NCBI GenBank assembly: GCA_013289955.1
Contig: JABCYZ010000002.1
Coordinates: 496,001 to 560,000 of the forward strand
Direction: 5' to 3'
Length of the DNA stretch: 64,000 nt
Origin: Acidobacteriota bacterium
GTDB taxonomy: Bacteria; Acidobacteriota; Terriglobia; Acidiferrales; UBA7541
In this document: positions 49,127 to 59,959 of the stretch, piece after piece
How the letters are laid out: the number at the start of each line of letters is the position of its first letter
Position numbering within the stretch: the first letter of the stretch is position 1
Program-made: the position numbers and the translations under genes
Notes under the pieces: generated by a model
What the model saw: the letters and a program-made list of their open reading frames with translations, nothing else
Database searches by the model: none
What the model was told of the DNA's origin: nothing

Positions 49127-50025
49127 ATATAGATGTCCACGGCCGCAGGAATCACGTCGAGAGACACGCACTCGAGCGCGGCAATTTCTCCGTCGATCAG
49201 CACATCCACCGGAACCTGAGTGCCAAATTCGATGCGGCGCACGGCGCGCCGCGAAGCGAGAGGATGTTCGATATGCGTGCCGTCGTAAAGTTTGGGGAGC
49301 ATACGCAGCAGGCCGATGCGCCCGATGGGCCCCCAGCGCACAAATTCAATGAGGCCGTCCGTGGGATCAGCGTGCGGGGCAATGAGCATGGTGCCGCCAG
49401 TGAATTTGCTGTTGCTGAAGGAGAGAAAAAGGCAGCGGCTTTCGTCCCATTCCTTGTCATCGTCGCAGCGCAAGCGAAAAGTCCGGCGCCGCAACTGAAC
49501 GACGCGCACAAAGACGCCAAGGAGATAGCCAAGATAACCGAAGGGCTTGAAATAGCGGTTGGTCAGCGCGCCCACGTCCGCCGTGAAACCCAGGCTGAGA
49601 AGATTGAACGAATAGGTTACACCTTTGGAATGCGCCAGCCGAATCAGATCGACGGCCCGTTTCTCGTCTTTGATCAAAGCTTCGAGGGAAGCGTTTGCGC
49701 CGTCCTTCGTAAAATCCCTGAGAAATGAATTGCCCGTTCCGAGCGGCAAGAACCCAAGGGCAATGCGCTCCTTGCCTTGGGCGCGTCCATAAACTCCATT
49801 CAGGATTTCATGCGCCGTTCCGTCGCCGCCGACCGCGATGAACTTCCGATATCCCTGTTCATAAGCTTCGCGCGCAAGCTCGACGGCGTGGCCCGGCCCG
49901 GTCGAAGCAACCACGTCGATCTTCAGCCCCTTCTCGCGCAGGCCAGCCAGCGCGGGCCCGGCTAGCTTGGCCGAGCGGCCGCCACCAGCGGCGGGGTTGA
50001 CTATGGCGAAGAATTGATGCCTCAA
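49123..50025 (-). CDS. YegS/DagK-type lipid kinase
   Basis: 300 aa diacylglycerol-kinase-catalytic-domain protein. Nucleotide-binding NPAAGGGRSAK (10-20) and the signature GGDGT (66-70) are clear, followed by LGFLPLGTGNSFLRDF. The family phosphorylates diacylglycerol, sphingosine-like or isoprenoid lipids; with an acyl-CoA reductase in the same run, a long-chain alcohol or alkylglycerol is also possible. No ATG is available: TTG at 50025 is the best start. Overlaps plsC by four bases. Confidence 0.88.
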   Translation of the reverse strand: MRHQFFAIVNPAAGGGRSAKLAGPALAGLREKGLKIDVVASTGPGHAVELAREAYEQGYRKFIAVGGDGTAHEILNGVYGRAQGKERIALGFLPLGTGNSFLRDFTKDGANASLEALIKDEKRAVDLIRLAHSKGVTYSFNLLSLGFTADVGALTNRYFKPFGYLGYLLGVFVRVVQLRRRTFRLRCDDDKEWDESRCLFLSFSNSKFTGGTMLIAPHADPTDGLIEFVRWGPIGRIGLLRMLPKLYDGTHIEHPLASRRAVRRIEFGTQVPVDVLIDGEIAALECVSLDVIPAAVDIYI

Positions 50026-50065
50026 AGACTTCTCATTTCTTCAAAGGAAAGCCGCCGGTTCCGCT

Positions 50066-51778
50066 TTACAACGGCAGAAACGCAGTGGCGCGATCGAGCT
50101 TCCCCAGCTGCTCTGCGAGCACGTTTCTCTTTATCTTCAGCGAAGCGGTACGCGGAAACTCTTCGTCAAACAAGACCACGCCGTGAATGCGCTTGTAATT
50201 CAAGAGCTTGCTATTGCGCGCGGAAACGTCGCGGCGCAGCTCTTCGCTGTAAGTCTGGCCGGGCTCGAGATGCAGCGCAAGCAAGAGCTGCTCGCCGACC
50301 ATCGAGCGCTTCGGCCAGATGTAATTGGCGGCAAAAATGCAAAATTCCTTCACGGGAAGGCTTTCAAAGACGGCTTCGATGTCTTCAGGATAGATGTTTT
50401 TGCCCTCTTCGGTGACGATCATGTTCTTCTTGCGTCCGAAGAGTTGCAGGTGGCCCGCGGCATCGAAGCGGCCGAGATCACCCGTCAAGAGCCAGCCGTC
50501 GACGATGGATTCCGAGGTGAGCTCCGGCTCGTTCAGGTAGCCGGTCATGACCGTTTTGCTGCGGACGGCGACTTCGCCGATGCCATCCGCGTTCGCGTTC
50601 ACGATGCGGACCTCCATGCCGGGGAGCGGCTTGCCCACCGTGTCGGCCCTGAAAGGCCTGAGGTCGTTGACGGTGATCGCGGTGCCTGCTTCTGTAAGGC
50701 CATAGCCATTCGCAACCGGAATGCCGAGATCGTAAAAAAATTGCAGGGTTTCGGGCTCCGAGAACGCGCCGCCGACGATGATCGTGCGAAGTTCGCCGCC
50801 GAAGGGTTCGTGGACTTGCTTCAACAAGCGGCGGCTGAGACCAAGCCGCGGACGGCTTTTCGTGAGAGCTTTATTGACGGCGACGATCGCGTTGAAAACT
50901 CTGCGCTTGCCCGGAGAGAGCTCGCCGAACCGCGCCTCTAAACCCTTTTGCAGATTTTTCAGCACAAGGGGAACGAGACTAACGTAAGTGATCTTGTACT
51001 TTAAGAACGCCTCGCGCACAAATTCCGGCCGCAGCGTGCGCAGATGAACGACGGCGGCGCCGCAGATGAACGGTCCAAAGAAACCGACCATGAAATCGAT
51101 GGCGTGATTCGTCGGCAAGATGCTGAGGTAACGCACGCCCGGCGCAAACGGATAAATGGATGTGAGCGCAACGCACTGCTCGAGGTAATTCTCATGCGTC
51201 ATCATGCAGCCCTTAGGGCGGCCGCCAGTCCCCGAAGAATAGACGATGCACGCCACGTCTTTGCGCGTGCGGGAAACGAAGCTTGGTTCGCCGCTGCCCC
51301 GGAACTCTTCCCAACGACGCGCGCCTCCGAGATCGGCGTTGGCTGGCGCTTCGGTCACCAGAACCGTTCGCAAGTCAGCCGCAGCGGAGCGGCCCGCTGC
51401 GGCGCTGAGTTGCCGCCAGATCGGATATTCGGTGATCAGAACGTTCGCGCCCGAATGCACGAGGAGTTGCCACTGTTCGTCCGGCGTCAGCTTGTAATCG
51501 AGCGGCACCAAAACACCGCCCGCGAAAAAGATGGCATACGCCGAAATCAGCCACTTGGACTGATTCGTCATGATGATGCTCGCTCGTTCGCCGGCAGCAA
51601 AGCCCGCGTCTGCCAGCGCCTTCGCAAGCGGGTGAGCGCGATCCTTGAACTCCCGGTAGGTAAGCCGTTCCTTTTCCCTATCACGGTCGGCTTCGATTAG
51701 GCACACTTCGTTTGAAAATTCCTCCAGCGCATCCTTCAGCGCCGCGCCGATGGATTGATATTTGGAAAGGTCAAGCAT
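50066..51778 (-). CDS. AMP-forming fatty acyl ligase (paralogue 1)
   Basis: 570 aa ANL-superfamily ligase. P-loop [17 protein letters not shown] (180-196), A5 block [17 protein letters not shown]7 [10 protein letters not shown] and A10 SLKIKR with the late catalytic Lys. Long-chain fatty acyl-AMP or acyl-CoA ligase type. Its ATG overlaps the ACP stop by one base (TAATG), so it probably charges that carrier protein or supplies acyl groups to the reductase. Cytoplasmic. Confidence 0.88.
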   Translation of the reverse strand: MLDLSKYQSIGAALKDALEEFSNEVCLIEADRDREKERLTYREFKDRAHPLAKALADAGFAAGERASIIMTNQSKWLISAYAIFFAGGVLVPLDYKLTPDEQWQLLVHSGANVLITEYPIWRQLSAAAGRSAAADLRTVLVTEAPANADLGGARRWEEFRGSGEPSFVSRTRKDVACIVYSSGTGGRPKGCMMTHENYLEQCVALTSIYPFAPGVRYLSILPTNHAIDFMVGFFGPFICGAAVVHLRTLRPEFVREAFLKYKITYVSLVPLVLKNLQKGLEARFGELSPGKRRVFNAIVAVNKALTKSRPRLGLSRRLLKQVHEPFGGELRTIIVGGAFSEPETLQFFYDLGIPVANGYGLTEAGTAITVNDLRPFRADTVGKPLPGMEVRIVNANADGIGEVAVRSKTVMTGYLNEPELTSESIVDGWLLTGDLGRFDAAGHLQLFGRKKNMIVTEEGKNIYPEDIEAVFESLPVKEFCIFAANYIWPKRSMVGEQLLLALHLEPGQTYSEELRRDVSARNSKLLNYKRIHGVVLFDEEFPRTASLKIKRNVLAEQLGKLDRATAFLPL

Positions 51779-52020
51779 TACAGGCGGGATTGAATCCGCG
51801 AAGCGAGAGTGCGGAAGTCGCTTACGCCTTGGACTTCATAGTCGGGCAATTCGATCCCGAAATGATTTTCGAGCCGGCTCAGCATCTCGAGCGTCTGCAG
51901 GCTGTCGATGCCGAGTTTTTTGAAGAAATCATCTTCCGGCGCAAGGGACCCGGGCGGGACATGAAAATGCTTCGATGCCAGGTCGAGGACTTCCTGTGTG
52001 GTCTGCTCAAGCGTTCGCAT
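51778..52020 (-). CDS. Acyl carrier protein
   Basis: 80 aa with the four-helix ACP pattern; the phosphopantetheine serine is Ser40 in [11 protein letters not shown]. Acidic loop (PEDDF) and downstream [10 protein letters not shown] typical of specialised ACPs rather than the FAS II AcpP. Carrier for an acyl intermediate of the cluster. Its TAA overlaps the ATG of acyl ligase 1. About 80 bases separate it from the enoyl-CoA hydratase gene upstream. Confidence 0.93.
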   Translation of the reverse strand: MRTLEQTTQEVLDLASKHFHVPPGSLAPEDDFFKKLGIDSLQTLEMLSRLENHFGIELPDYEVQGVSDFRTLASRIQSRL

Positions 52021-52100
52021 GGAAGCCTAAATTTACCATTTTCCGGACGAAGAAAGAAAATGCCGTAACTGCAGAGGGACACAACCGATCCCCGCCCGTT

Positions 52101-52904
52101 CTACGGCAGATAGGGCATAGCGTCGGTGGACTCGACGAATTTGCCGAGCGCCGCCATCACCGCAGGCCGCTCGAACAGTTCGCAAAAGAGATCGATCTCG
52201 CGCCGCAGCTCCTCATGCGGGATGGGCTTGATAAACTTTTTCGCTGCCGCTCGCGTGACGCCATCAAATTTGACAATCTGCTCCGCCGTCGCCCTCGCGA
52301 TGCGCAACGCTTCACCTTCCGCGGCAAGCTGCGCAACCAGTCCCACACCCTGTGCGCGCGCGGCGTTAACGCTTCGGCCCGTCAAGAGAAGCTCTCGGAT
52401 AAATGCGTTCCCCAAATCACGCTTCAGGCGCGGAATGCCACCGAACCCTGGAATCAAGCCGAGGCGCAATTCGGGAAATGCAAAACGCGCCATTTTGTCC
52501 GCCACGATGATGTCGCACGTGAGCGCCAATTCGAATCCGCCCCCGAAGCAGACGCCATGAACGGCCGCGATCGTCGTGAACGGCGCGGCATCGATGGCGT
52601 TGAACACGGCGTGAATCCTCTCGAGAAAAGCGCGCACGCCGGAAACGCGCTCTTTTCCCGAGAGTTGCGCGCTACCGTGGTAAAGCTCGCGAAGGTCGGC
52701 GCCCGCGGAAAAACCGTGCTTGCGCTCACTGTGAATGATGCACGCGGAGGTTTCTGGCGCCAGCCCTTCGATTGCAGAAACAAACTGTTCCAGTTCCGCG
52801 AGCATCGCCAGCCCGATTTCGTTGGCCGGCTCGCGATCGAGTGTCAATTCCATCACGCTGTTGCGCCACGCCCAGCGGAGGGTTTTCCCGGTGAACGACT
52901 TCAC
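52101..52904 (-). CDS. Enoyl-CoA hydratase/isomerase-family protein
   Basis: 267 aa crotonase fold. Oxyanion-hole segments SAGADL (66-71) and GGGFEL (121-126); both acidic residues of the hydratases are kept: Glu125 and Glu145 (ELRLGLIPGFGG). So hydration of a 2-enoyl thioester is likely. GTG start at 52904 is preferred because it makes a GTGA overlap with the preceding ligase gene, the coupling used elsewhere here; the frame is open much further upstream but only through that ligase. Substrate may be carried on CoA or the ACP. Confidence 0.85.
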   Translation of the reverse strand: MKSFTGKTLRWAWRNSVMELTLDREPANEIGLAMLAELEQFVSAIEGLAPETSACIIHSERKHGFSAGADLRELYHGSAQLSGKERVSGVRAFLERIHAVFNAIDAAPFTTIAAVHGVCFGGGFELALTCDIIVADKMARFAFPELRLGLIPGFGGIPRLKRDLGNAFIRELLLTGRSVNAARAQGVGLVAQLAAEGEALRIARATAEQIVKFDGVTRAAAKKFIKPIPHEELRREIDLFCELFERPAVMAALGKFVESTDAMPYLP

Positions 52905-54616
52905 GCCTTGCTCCCGGCAGCTGCCTTGCTTTCGAGCGCCTCCGCGTACATCGCGCTGATTTCCGCCGTGAATCGCGCGTTGATGGCCTCGCGCCGCAAT
53001 TTGCCCATCACGGTCAAGAGTCCGTTTTCGGGAGTGAGGTTCTCGGTGATCATGGTGAAATTGCGAATTTGCCGATAATGCGGAAGCTCGGGATTTACCG
53101 CATCCAGAGCCGCTTGTACGGCGGCGCGCTCGACTGCGCCCGCCACCAGCATGCACAGGAAACCGCGTCCATTGCCGACCACCACAATCTGCTGCGCATC
53201 GGGAAGCAGCCGGGCCAGCCTCTCTTCGAGTGGCTCGGGAGTAATCTTGTGACCCGAATTCAGCACGATCAAGTTCTTGAGGCGTCCGATGATCCGCCAG
53301 TTTCCGCGAACGTTCACCTCGCCCTGATCCCCGGTGTGGAACCACCCATCCTCGAGCACGCGCTCCGTTTCTTCCGGACGGTTCCAGTAACCCGGAAAAA
53401 TGTTCGGCCCGCGGACCATGATTTCTTCGTTCTCGCCGACTTTCATCTCGATGCCGCTGACCGCCGTGCCGACGTAGCCAGGCTCGACCGGAACGCGGGG
53501 GTCGTCGAGCGTACAAATGGCGGTGGTTTCCGTCAGGCCATAGGCTTGCAGCACCGGAATACCCAGCATCAGGAAAAACTGTTGCGTCTCCGGAGCGAGC
53601 GGCGCCGACCCGCAGATCAGCGCGCGAATATTCGGACCGAACCGCTCTTTAATCTTGCTGAAAATGAATCTTTTGCCGAGCATCAGCCAGAAAGCATCTG
53701 TCGCCAGGCCGCGGCCCTCGTGCTTGCGCGTCCAAGCCGCGCGCGCCTTTCTAAAGAGAGAACGGATCGGCGCGGCCCGCTTCCCAAGCGCCTCCTCCAC
53801 ACCGCGACGGACCCGTTCAAGAAGCGTAGGCACATTCAAGAAATAATGCGGAGAAGCCAGGCGAATTTCATCGGCCAGTTTCGTGAGGTCGGTGGAAAGC
53901 GTCAGAACGCTCTCGCGGGAGAGACAAGTGAGCAAAGTGATCCAGGACGCGGCGAAACTGAACGGCCCGTAGTGAAACACGCGGTCTGGTTCATGCGTGG
54001 CGCCCATGAGCAAATCAAGACGTTCGCGCGTGCAAGCTAGCATGTGAGTTACGTTCCCGACGTTCAGACAAACGCCCTTGGGCTCGCCGGATGTGCCGGA
54101 CGTATAGATAATGGTGACGAGATCCGCGTCCGCTCGAGGGTTGGGCGCATCGAGCGCGGGCGCATCCGGCGCGGGATCTTCGAAGACTTCATCAAAAAGG
54201 ACGAGTCTCCGCGCATTCGACCACTGCGGCGGCAATGCCTTGCTGACAGCCTCGCCGAGCGCCGCGTCGCTGCTGAACAAAAATTGCGGCAGACAATCCT
54301 TCATCATGGCGGCGAGTTCGGCTGGCGCCTGCCGCGCATAAAGCGGCACGACGATAACTCCTTCTGCAAGCAAGGCGAGATTGAAGGCCACCCATCGCGC
54401 AGAGTTCGGCCCGAGCAGCGCGCAACGCGCACCGGGCTGAAGCCCGGTGCGCCGCAGATGTGCGCGCACGCGCTGCACCTGTTCGAGCAATTCCCTTCCG
54501 GAAACACTGACGAACCCCTCGCCATGAATTTCGCGCAGCACGACGCGGCTGTCGGCTCGCTTCAGTTGCGCGAAAATGTCTTCAAGGAAATTCGGCATGG
54601 TGGCTGGATGGGCCAT
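52901..54616 (-). CDS. AMP-forming acyl ligase (paralogue 2)
   Basis: 571 aa ANL-superfamily ligase, distantly related to paralogue 1. P-loop IYTSGTSGEPKGVCLN (170-185), QAYGLTETTAICTLDD, WFHTGDQGEVN, and GHKITPEPLEERL; the C-terminal Lys is in GKLRRE. Long-chain acyl-CoA synthetase-like. ATG at 54616 overlaps the previous gene's TAA (TAATG). A 12-base-arm palindrome is embedded in the coding sequence at 54427-54452 around TGLQPGAR. Activates a fatty acid in the cluster's pathway. Confidence 0.88.
   Translation of the reverse strand: MAHPATMPNFLEDIFAQLKRADSRVVLREIHGEGFVSVSGRELLEQVQRVRAHLRRTGLQPGARCALLGPNSARWVAFNLALLAEGVIVVPLYARQAPAELAAMMKDCLPQFLFSSDAALGEAVSKALPPQWSNARRLVLFDEVFEDPAPDAPALDAPNPRADADLVTIIYTSGTSGEPKGVCLNVGNVTHMLACTRERLDLLMGATHEPDRVFHYGPFSFAASWITLLTCLSRESVLTLSTDLTKLADEIRLASPHYFLNVPTLLERVRRGVEEALGKRAAPIRSLFRKARAAWTRKHEGRGLATDAFWLMLGKRFIFSKIKERFGPNIRALICGSAPLAPETQQFFLMLGIPVLQAYGLTETTAICTLDDPRVPVEPGYVGTAVSGIEMKVGENEEIMVRGPNIFPGYWNRPEETERVLEDGWFHTGDQGEVNVRGNWRIIGRLKNLIVLNSGHKITPEPLEERLARLLPDAQQIVVVGNGRGFLCMLVAGAVERAAVQAALDAVNPELPHYRQIRNFTMITENLTPENGLLTVMGKLRREAINARFTAEISAMYAEALESKAAAGSKA
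54427..54452. repeat. Perfect 26-base inverted repeat inside a ligase gene
   Basis: Arms of twelve bases (GCGCACCGGGCT / AGCCCGGTGCGC) around GA. Palindromes built on GGGCTGAAGCCC recur as REP-like elements in many bacterial genomes. Here it lies in frame and encodes part of the conserved TGLQPGARCALL segment. Confidence 0.6.
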
Positions 54617-56073
54617 TATCGCGACGCGGTTCCGGCGACGGAATGTTGCGGAACAACCGTGGACGTGCCGTAGCGCTCGACAAGCTGCAGCAGCGTATCG
54701 TTGAGTGGCGGCAGATAGTCTTCCCAGGAAAGAACGCCGGAACGCAGCGGAAATTCCGGGTACGTGCGGCGCATGGCGTCTTCGAGGAAAGTGCCCATGC
54801 GCGCCATGACTTTCAGGTTGCGGACGACGGTTTTCCCAATCCCGTCGCGCACGGAATCCGCCTCAGCAACGAGCGTGTCCATCATTCTTATAAGCTTGGG
54901 CTCGAGGTCGGGATCGTCGACCGTCAGCAAAAGATGCTGGTGTCCGCGCTCGCGCATGAGATTCCGGATGCGCTCATCCATCGTGACGCCCGCCGAAGCC
55001 ACCAGGCTGGGCATGCAGGTCACAATCCCGTGGTAGCGCGAAGAAACCATGTACGTGCCGCAACGCAAAATCGACACGAGCTGGAACATGTCATAGTCAT
55101 CCGACGTGAAGACCGGAATTCCTGGCAAGGCTTGCGCGATATCGCGGCAGGCAACGGCGTCGAGCCTTTCCATCGCCACAAGAATCGGGAAGACGCTGTG
55201 CCGCTCGCGAAACGAGGCAAGCGCCTTCGTGAAGCTCGAAATGTAATGCCGGTACTTTTTCTCGACTTCCGGCCCCGACTGAAAAAAATAAACCGTGCGG
55301 TACTGGCTGTCCTTGTAGGCGCCCGTCGTCACCCGCGAGAGATACTTCCCGATGGACGCCTTCACCGGCCACACGAAGGGATGGATCGGACACATCACCA
55401 TCACCGGAGTTTTCTCGTCCCATCCGGCATCCCGCAGGGTTTTGCGAGCGTAGGCCGGCGGATAGGGCTCAAACGTCCACGCCGTATCTGTTCCGAGCTC
55501 GGTCGGAATTCCGAGCGAGGTGAGGAGCTTTTGAGACTCCTCATTCCTGGTAATCACCAGGGAATCGTGCACGTAGCGCTCGCACATTCGCTCGACCAGG
55601 CGATCCATGTGACCCGCTTCGCCGCCATAGGCGAGCGAAAGCTTATTCTCCGCCGAAGCGAGCCCCAGCGAGCCGATCATCATCGTCGTCAGTGCGTTGG
55701 CAAACTTGCTCTTGAACATCGAGCCTTCGCACGCAATGACGCCATGATTTTGCCGCACCTCGCGAAACAAAAACGGCGGAAATACATCGGGAAGGTAGAC
55801 TTGCCTGGTGCCGTCGAAATAACCGCGCACGCGGTCGAAACTTTGTGTCATCACGCTGAAATCGACATTTTCCGCGCCGAGCACATGCCGCACCTGGCGC
55901 AGCATTTCCTGCACGCGGACATCGGAACCCGTATTTCTTGTGCCGTTATAACCCGCAAAAAGTAGCCGCAGCTTTTCGCCCGGCGTCCAGCGCCGGCCGA
56001 GGCCGAACATCCAGCCGAATCGCCGGATCTCAATCAGCGCGCTCACCCAGGCTACAAGAAGAAAGTCCGTCAT
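54616..56073 (-). CDS. Polysaccharide pyruvyl transferase-family protein
   Basis: 485 aa. N-terminal TM-like stretch ([16 protein letters not shown]), then the family pattern: [78 protein letters not shown], and [22 protein letters not shown]. Members add ketal-linked pyruvate or act as related glycosyltransferase-like enzymes. ATG at 56073 overlaps the SDR stop (ATGA); the frame extends upstream without a better start. Its presence in a lipid cluster hints that the polar head is decorated; exact role unknown. Confidence 0.85.
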   Translation of the reverse strand: MTDFLLVAWVSALIEIRRFGWMFGLGRRWTPGEKLRLLFAGYNGTRNTGSDVRVQEMLRQVRHVLGAENVDFSVMTQSFDRVRGYFDGTRQVYLPDVFPPFLFREVRQNHGVIACEGSMFKSKFANALTTMMIGSLGLASAENKLSLAYGGEAGHMDRLVERMCERYVHDSLVITRNEESQKLLTSLGIPTELGTDTAWTFEPYPPAYARKTLRDAGWDEKTPVMVMCPIHPFVWPVKASIGKYLSRVTTGAYKDSQYRTVYFFQSGPEVEKKYRHYISSFTKALASFRERHSVFPILVAMERLDAVACRDIAQALPGIPVFTSDDYDMFQLVSILRCGTYMVSSRYHGIVTCMPSLVASAGVTMDERIRNLMRERGHQHLLLTVDDPDLEPKLIRMMDTLVAEADSVRDGIGKTVVRNLKVMARMGTFLEDAMRRTYPEFPLRSGVLSWEDYLPPLNDTLLQLVERYGTSTVVPQHSVAGTASR

Positions 56074-57233
56074 GCGCGAGCGCCCCCGGCGGCGGCGGAT
56101 TTTCCCGGCGCGTCCATTTCCATTTTCGGCCATGGTTTTGCCGGATAGCGAAACCTGTTTTCGCGGCTGAATTTGAGCAGCGGAAATGCGTACGTCGAGA
56201 ATTTTGCCGGAGCTTCCCCGACCTCCGCCACGACGCGCGAATTGTCGAACACCGTGTTCCAATCCAGATAGGGCCAGAAAACTTTCAAGAGCGATGCTCC
56301 GTGAGCGACGGAACCTTTCCGGTTCGAAAGCCAATTTACCGTACCGGAAAACGTGCCGCCCATCCAGGGCCAGTACGCGGGACGCCGCCAGCCGCCCGCT
56401 TCCGCAAGCGCGTCCGTCAATTCCTCGTAGGTCTCGGACCCCGTGCCCGACGACAAATGATAGATGCCGTGACCAGGCTCGGCCTTCTGGTGAATTGCGA
56501 CGATCGCTTTGCTGACGTAATTGGCAGGCACGATATCGATTTTATCCCGAGGACGCAGCGGAAGGACAGGCAGCCGCACGAGAGCATCAAACGCCTGAAC
56601 CATGTCGAATTGCGAGGTCTCCGGCCGCCGGCTATCCCCCAAAACGATCGCCGGCCGGAAAATCGTGTGGGGCACGTCGGCAAGCAGCTGGTGAATCATG
56701 TGTTCGCCGAATTTCTTCGTGCGCGCGTAGGGATCGTAGTCGGAGCGTCCCCAATCGATGGCCGCGTCTTCCATCACCACTTCGTTCCGGCGCTTGCCCG
56801 CTACGGCCACCGTGGACACATGCGAATATCGCCGCAGACCATTGCGGTTCTGCGCGCGGCGCGCCAACTGAATCACTTCGAGGCCGCCGCGCAGATTGAC
56901 GTTGAGGCATTGCCGTTCCGATTTGCGGTTCAGCGAAGCCGCGCAATGGATGACGGAATCCGTCGTATCGACCAGGGCGTGATACTCATCGTCGCTAAGG
57001 CCGAATCGTTCGCTCGTCAAATCGCCGAGGAAAATTCGCACGCGCGAGCCCAGATATTCGCAGAATTCCCGAAATCCGAAATGGAGTTGCAGGGAAGTCC
57101 ACAACCGCTCGCGCGCTTCTTCCTCGCTTTTTGCGCGAACCAGAAGATTCAGCGCGTCGCGGTGTTCGGCGAACAATCCCGCGGCGAGGTAACTGCCCAA
57201 GTATCCGGTCGTGCCGGTTACGAAGATCGCCAT
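56070..57233 (-). CDS. SDR-family NAD(P)-dependent epimerase/reductase
   Basis: 387 aa extended SDR. Cofactor loop TGTTGYLG (6-13), catalytic YARTK with Tyr169 and Lys173, and a thioester-reductase-like N-terminal helix pattern [19 protein letters not shown]. It could be a second acyl-thioester reductase or an alkyl-ketone/sugar reductase acting after the large reductase encoded upstream. ATG at 57233; overlaps the acyl-CoA reductase gene by 16 bases. Confidence 0.82.
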   Translation of the reverse strand: MAIFVTGTTGYLGSYLAAGLFAEHRDALNLLVRAKSEEEARERLWTSLQLHFGFREFCEYLGSRVRIFLGDLTSERFGLSDDEYHALVDTTDSVIHCAASLNRKSERQCLNVNLRGGLEVIQLARRAQNRNGLRRYSHVSTVAVAGKRRNEVVMEDAAIDWGRSDYDPYARTKKFGEHMIHQLLADVPHTIFRPAIVLGDSRRPETSQFDMVQAFDALVRLPVLPLRPRDKIDIVPANYVSKAIVAIHQKAEPGHGIYHLSSGTGSETYEELTDALAEAGGWRRPAYWPWMGGTFSGTVNWLSNRKGSVAHGASLLKVFWPYLDWNTVFDNSRVVAEVGEAPAKFSTYAFPLLKFSRENRFRYPAKPWPKMEMDAPGKSAAAGGARA

Positions 57234-59602
57234 AGGGGGTCCGACGGCGTCCGGGAATTTGACACAACAGCGGCCCGCGCAGGTTCAGGAGACCAGTCCA
57301 ACTCGCGGGGAGCGCGGGCCTCGAGCGGGCGGCCCTCCATCAGGGGATAGCACCACCGGCGCAGCGCCGGAATGTGCACGTTGATCCAGTAGTCCCACCA
57401 ATCGATCGATTCAGGGGCAAAATCGAAAACAGCTTTCTCTTCCGCCGAAAGCGAAGCGGAGAGCAATCGCGCGTTCTCGCATTCGAAGACGTGCTCGTTG
57501 TGAAGAATGAACGGTTCGTACAGTTCGATCAGTTTTTCCGCGCGGATTAGATCGCGCTCTTGCTTGGCGAGCGGCGCCTTCTTCATGTGCAGCGAAACCG
57601 CCACGCGGTTGATCCCGGAGATGACCGCTTTCTGCATCGGAATCGAAAGCCGTTCATAGCGCTGCTTCGATACAGGAATCGTTTCGAATTTCACCTTAAG
57701 CCAGTGCTCGATGCCCTGCTGGGTCCGGTAGTGTTTCCGGTGCGCCAACCCTGTCAGCTCGATGCTGCGCCCCATGTTCACCGGATTGATCGCCGAAGTC
57801 GCCAGCTGATACAACCGCGCATTCCTCCGCGAAATCAGCGCCGCGGCAATCAGCGTCATGCCCCGGCAAACCATATCTACGGGAATCACGTCAAGACACT
57901 TCCGCTCGTTGGAAGGCAGTTGGCGGAAATTCGTCCCCAGCAAATACGAGAGCGGGCCGGAAGTATTGATTCCTTCGTTCCATCCGGTGAACGGCGAGCG
58001 CTCCGAACTTTCCACAATCGAAGGCCGCACGATGGCAATCGGCAATTCGCCGCTGCTCCGCGCGAGAATCGACTCGCCCAAACTCTTCGTAAATGTGTAG
58101 GTATTGGGCCATCCCAAATGCTGCGCGCGCCGCAGCCCGATGCGCACCAAGCGATTCCGCGCCCAGCGCAACCGGTTCCTCTTCAACACGCCATCCAACT
58201 CCTTTGCAGGCACCGCCGCCGGATCGCCGCCGCGCCCCAAGGCCTGCCGCCGCAGCGCCTTTGTCAACTCCGGGCTCTCCGCCCGCTCCTCCACGCGCCG
58301 AATCGTTTCGCGCAGCGAAGCAATCTCTTTCTCGGCATCAAACGCCGCATCCCGCGCCGGATTGTAGTTGTCCTGCAATTCTTCCGTCACGCGCCCATCG
58401 CGCATCCCCACCACATAACAGGTCGAAAGATGCATCAACCCCGCGTGATCGCACTTCCGCAAAAATTCCAGCAGACGCAGCGTCGAATCCACGTTTGAAG
58501 AAAGCGCATCCCGCAAATCCGGATTAAAGTCCGTCAGCCCCGCGCTGTTCACCACCAGATCGAGCGATTTCCCCAGCCGCGCCTGTGTCGCCGCATCCAG
58601 GCCCAGTCCCGGTTCGCCCACATCACCTTCGACAACCTCGACTTTGTCCGCCAGCAGCGCGCCCAATTCGCGCCCATATTTTTCCTGCAGCGTATCGAAC
58701 GCCGGCGACTCTTCAATAATTTTCTGAAAGCGCTTCAGCGCCGAAGTCGTCCGGTTTCGCCGAACCAGCAGCGTGATCTTTCCGATGTTCGGAACATCTT
58801 CCAGCAAGTCCACCAGCCAGACCTTGCCGATAAATCCCGTCACGCCAATCAACAAAACGTGCCGGTTCGCCAGAGTTTCGCGCACCGCCAGGGGCCCATT
58901 GCGCACACCCTCGCCAAACAGCGCCACCGATTTGCTCGAGGGAGCCGCAGGCCGCACCGCCGTCTGCACCGCTGCTTCCAATTGCTCCGGCTTCTTTGTC
59001 CAGCCAAGCTGTCGCAGCAATTTCTCCCGTGAAATGCGACCGTCGATCGCCCCGCTCGTCAACCAGGCAAAAGGCCCGCGCGGCCGCACGACCGGATCGA
59101 GCAAACGCCCGGTAGCGTGCGCATTGCGAAACTCCATGCGGTTGGAAAGGAAAGATTCGAGACCGAGATGCTGCGCGAGCGGCCGCAAAATATGGTCAAG
59201 CAATTGCCCGACCAGCACAATCCGCTCGCCGCTCCCGACCGCTTCCAGCAGCTTCTCGACAGCCTCGCGCCGAAGCTGCGGCTTCAGCACATAATGAAAA
59301 TACTCTTCGCCCAAAAGATCGAGCCGGTCGCGGCTGACGCCTCGCAGCAAAGTGTGCAACAGCCGCGTGGCCAGCGTCCGGTTCACCGCATAATCGATCG
59401 GCCGGGTCATGGTCATCCAGGCAAATCCCGCCCGCCGCGCCCACCGCTCCGCAAAACTCTGCGCGTTCCAGGTAAAAAATCCCACGGGACGCAAAGCTCC
59501 CAGCTCGAGCAAAGACCCTTCGACGCGCCAGTACGTGGCTGAGCGCGCCGCCGTTAGGGCGCTCGCGCGTTTCGGGTTGAAAGCTGGGTCAGCCATTGCC
59601 AT
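57218..59602 (-). CDS. Fatty acyl-CoA reductase with degenerate HAD domain
   Basis: 794 aa. Residues ~25-200 resemble a HAD-IB phosphatase, but motif I reads [11 protein letters not shown] where the catalytic DxD should be, and motif II is VGQLLDH, so it is probably inactive. Residues ~245-620 are a fatty acyl-CoA reductase SDR domain: [10 protein letters not shown] (253-262), [14 protein letters not shown], catalytic Tyr502-Lys506 in TYTFTK, and [13 protein letters not shown]-like helical tail follows. It should reduce acyl-CoA or acyl-ACP to aldehyde or alcohol, the precursor of alkyl ether lipids or waxes. ATG at 59602 chosen; a TTG twelve codons earlier is open. First gene of the minus-strand lipid cluster. 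Confidence 0.85.
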   Translation of the reverse strand: MAMADPAFNPKRASALTAARSATYWRVEGSLLELGALRPVGFFTWNAQSFAERWARRAGFAWMTMTRPIDYAVNRTLATRLLHTLLRGVSRDRLDLLGEEYFHYVLKPQLRREAVEKLLEAVGSGERIVLVGQLLDHILRPLAQHLGLESFLSNRMEFRNAHATGRLLDPVVRPRGPFAWLTSGAIDGRISREKLLRQLGWTKKPEQLEAAVQTAVRPAAPSSKSVALFGEGVRNGPLAVRETLANRHVLLIGVTGFIGKVWLVDLLEDVPNIGKITLLVRRNRTTSALKRFQKIIEESPAFDTLQEKYGRELGALLADKVEVVEGDVGEPGLGLDAATQARLGKSLDLVVNSAGLTDFNPDLRDALSSNVDSTLRLLEFLRKCDHAGLMHLSTCYVVGMRDGRVTEELQDNYNPARDAAFDAEKEIASLRETIRRVEERAESPELTKALRRQALGRGGDPAAVPAKELDGVLKRNRLRWARNRLVRIGLRRAQHLGWPNTYTFTKSLGESILARSSGELPIAIVRPSIVESSERSPFTGWNEGINTSGPLSYLLGTNFRQLPSNERKCLDVIPVDMVCRGMTLIAAALISRRNARLYQLATSAINPVNMGRSIELTGLAHRKHYRTQQGIEHWLKVKFETIPVSKQRYERLSIPMQKAVISGINRVAVSLHMKKAPLAKQERDLIRAEKLIELYEPFILHNEHVFECENARLLSASLSAEEKAVFDFAPESIDWWDYWINVHIPALRRWCYPLMEGRPLEARAPRELDWSPEPARAAVVSNSRTPSDPLWRSS

Positions 59603-59959
59603 AGGAACCAACCGGCCATCGCGAGGCCGCTCGTGCAAGGTAAAGCAAATCTGTTCGGATAGTCTGAATAATGATTCGCACCCTAAATCAATAGTTCAGG
59701 ATCGAGTGCCAACCGCCACAGCCATGTGTGCCCCGACTTGCGCGAACCGTCGGCTGCCTAGGAAAGTGTAAAAGTAGCACCCTCAGCGGCTTACCGCAAG
59801 CGAGGGGCTCACCGCGCAAAGCCCTGTTCCTCTGAAGCCAGACGGTCTCGGACCGCATGTCCTGGCGGCGTCGAGAGCCCGGCTCCCGGATCGTGCAGGG
59901 AGCCTCTGCGTACGACTTGCCGGGCACAAATGACATAATGCTCACGGAAATCCTCTACG
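59603..59959. other. Non-coding region before the ATPase remnant
   Basis: About 350 bases between the acyl-CoA reductase start and the ATPase remnant, with no convincing gene. The lipid cluster promoter should be here. Confidence 0.5.

Noticed and set aside
52905..53516. Upstream extension of the enoyl-CoA hydratase frame
   Set aside because: Runs antisense-free but entirely through the ligase gene in another frame; the GTGA overlap at 52904 explains the start.
54643..57350. Long plus-strand frames opposite the pyruvyltransferase-like and SDR genes
   Set aside because: Antisense shadows; no recognisable protein features, whereas the minus-strand frames match known families and are coupled.
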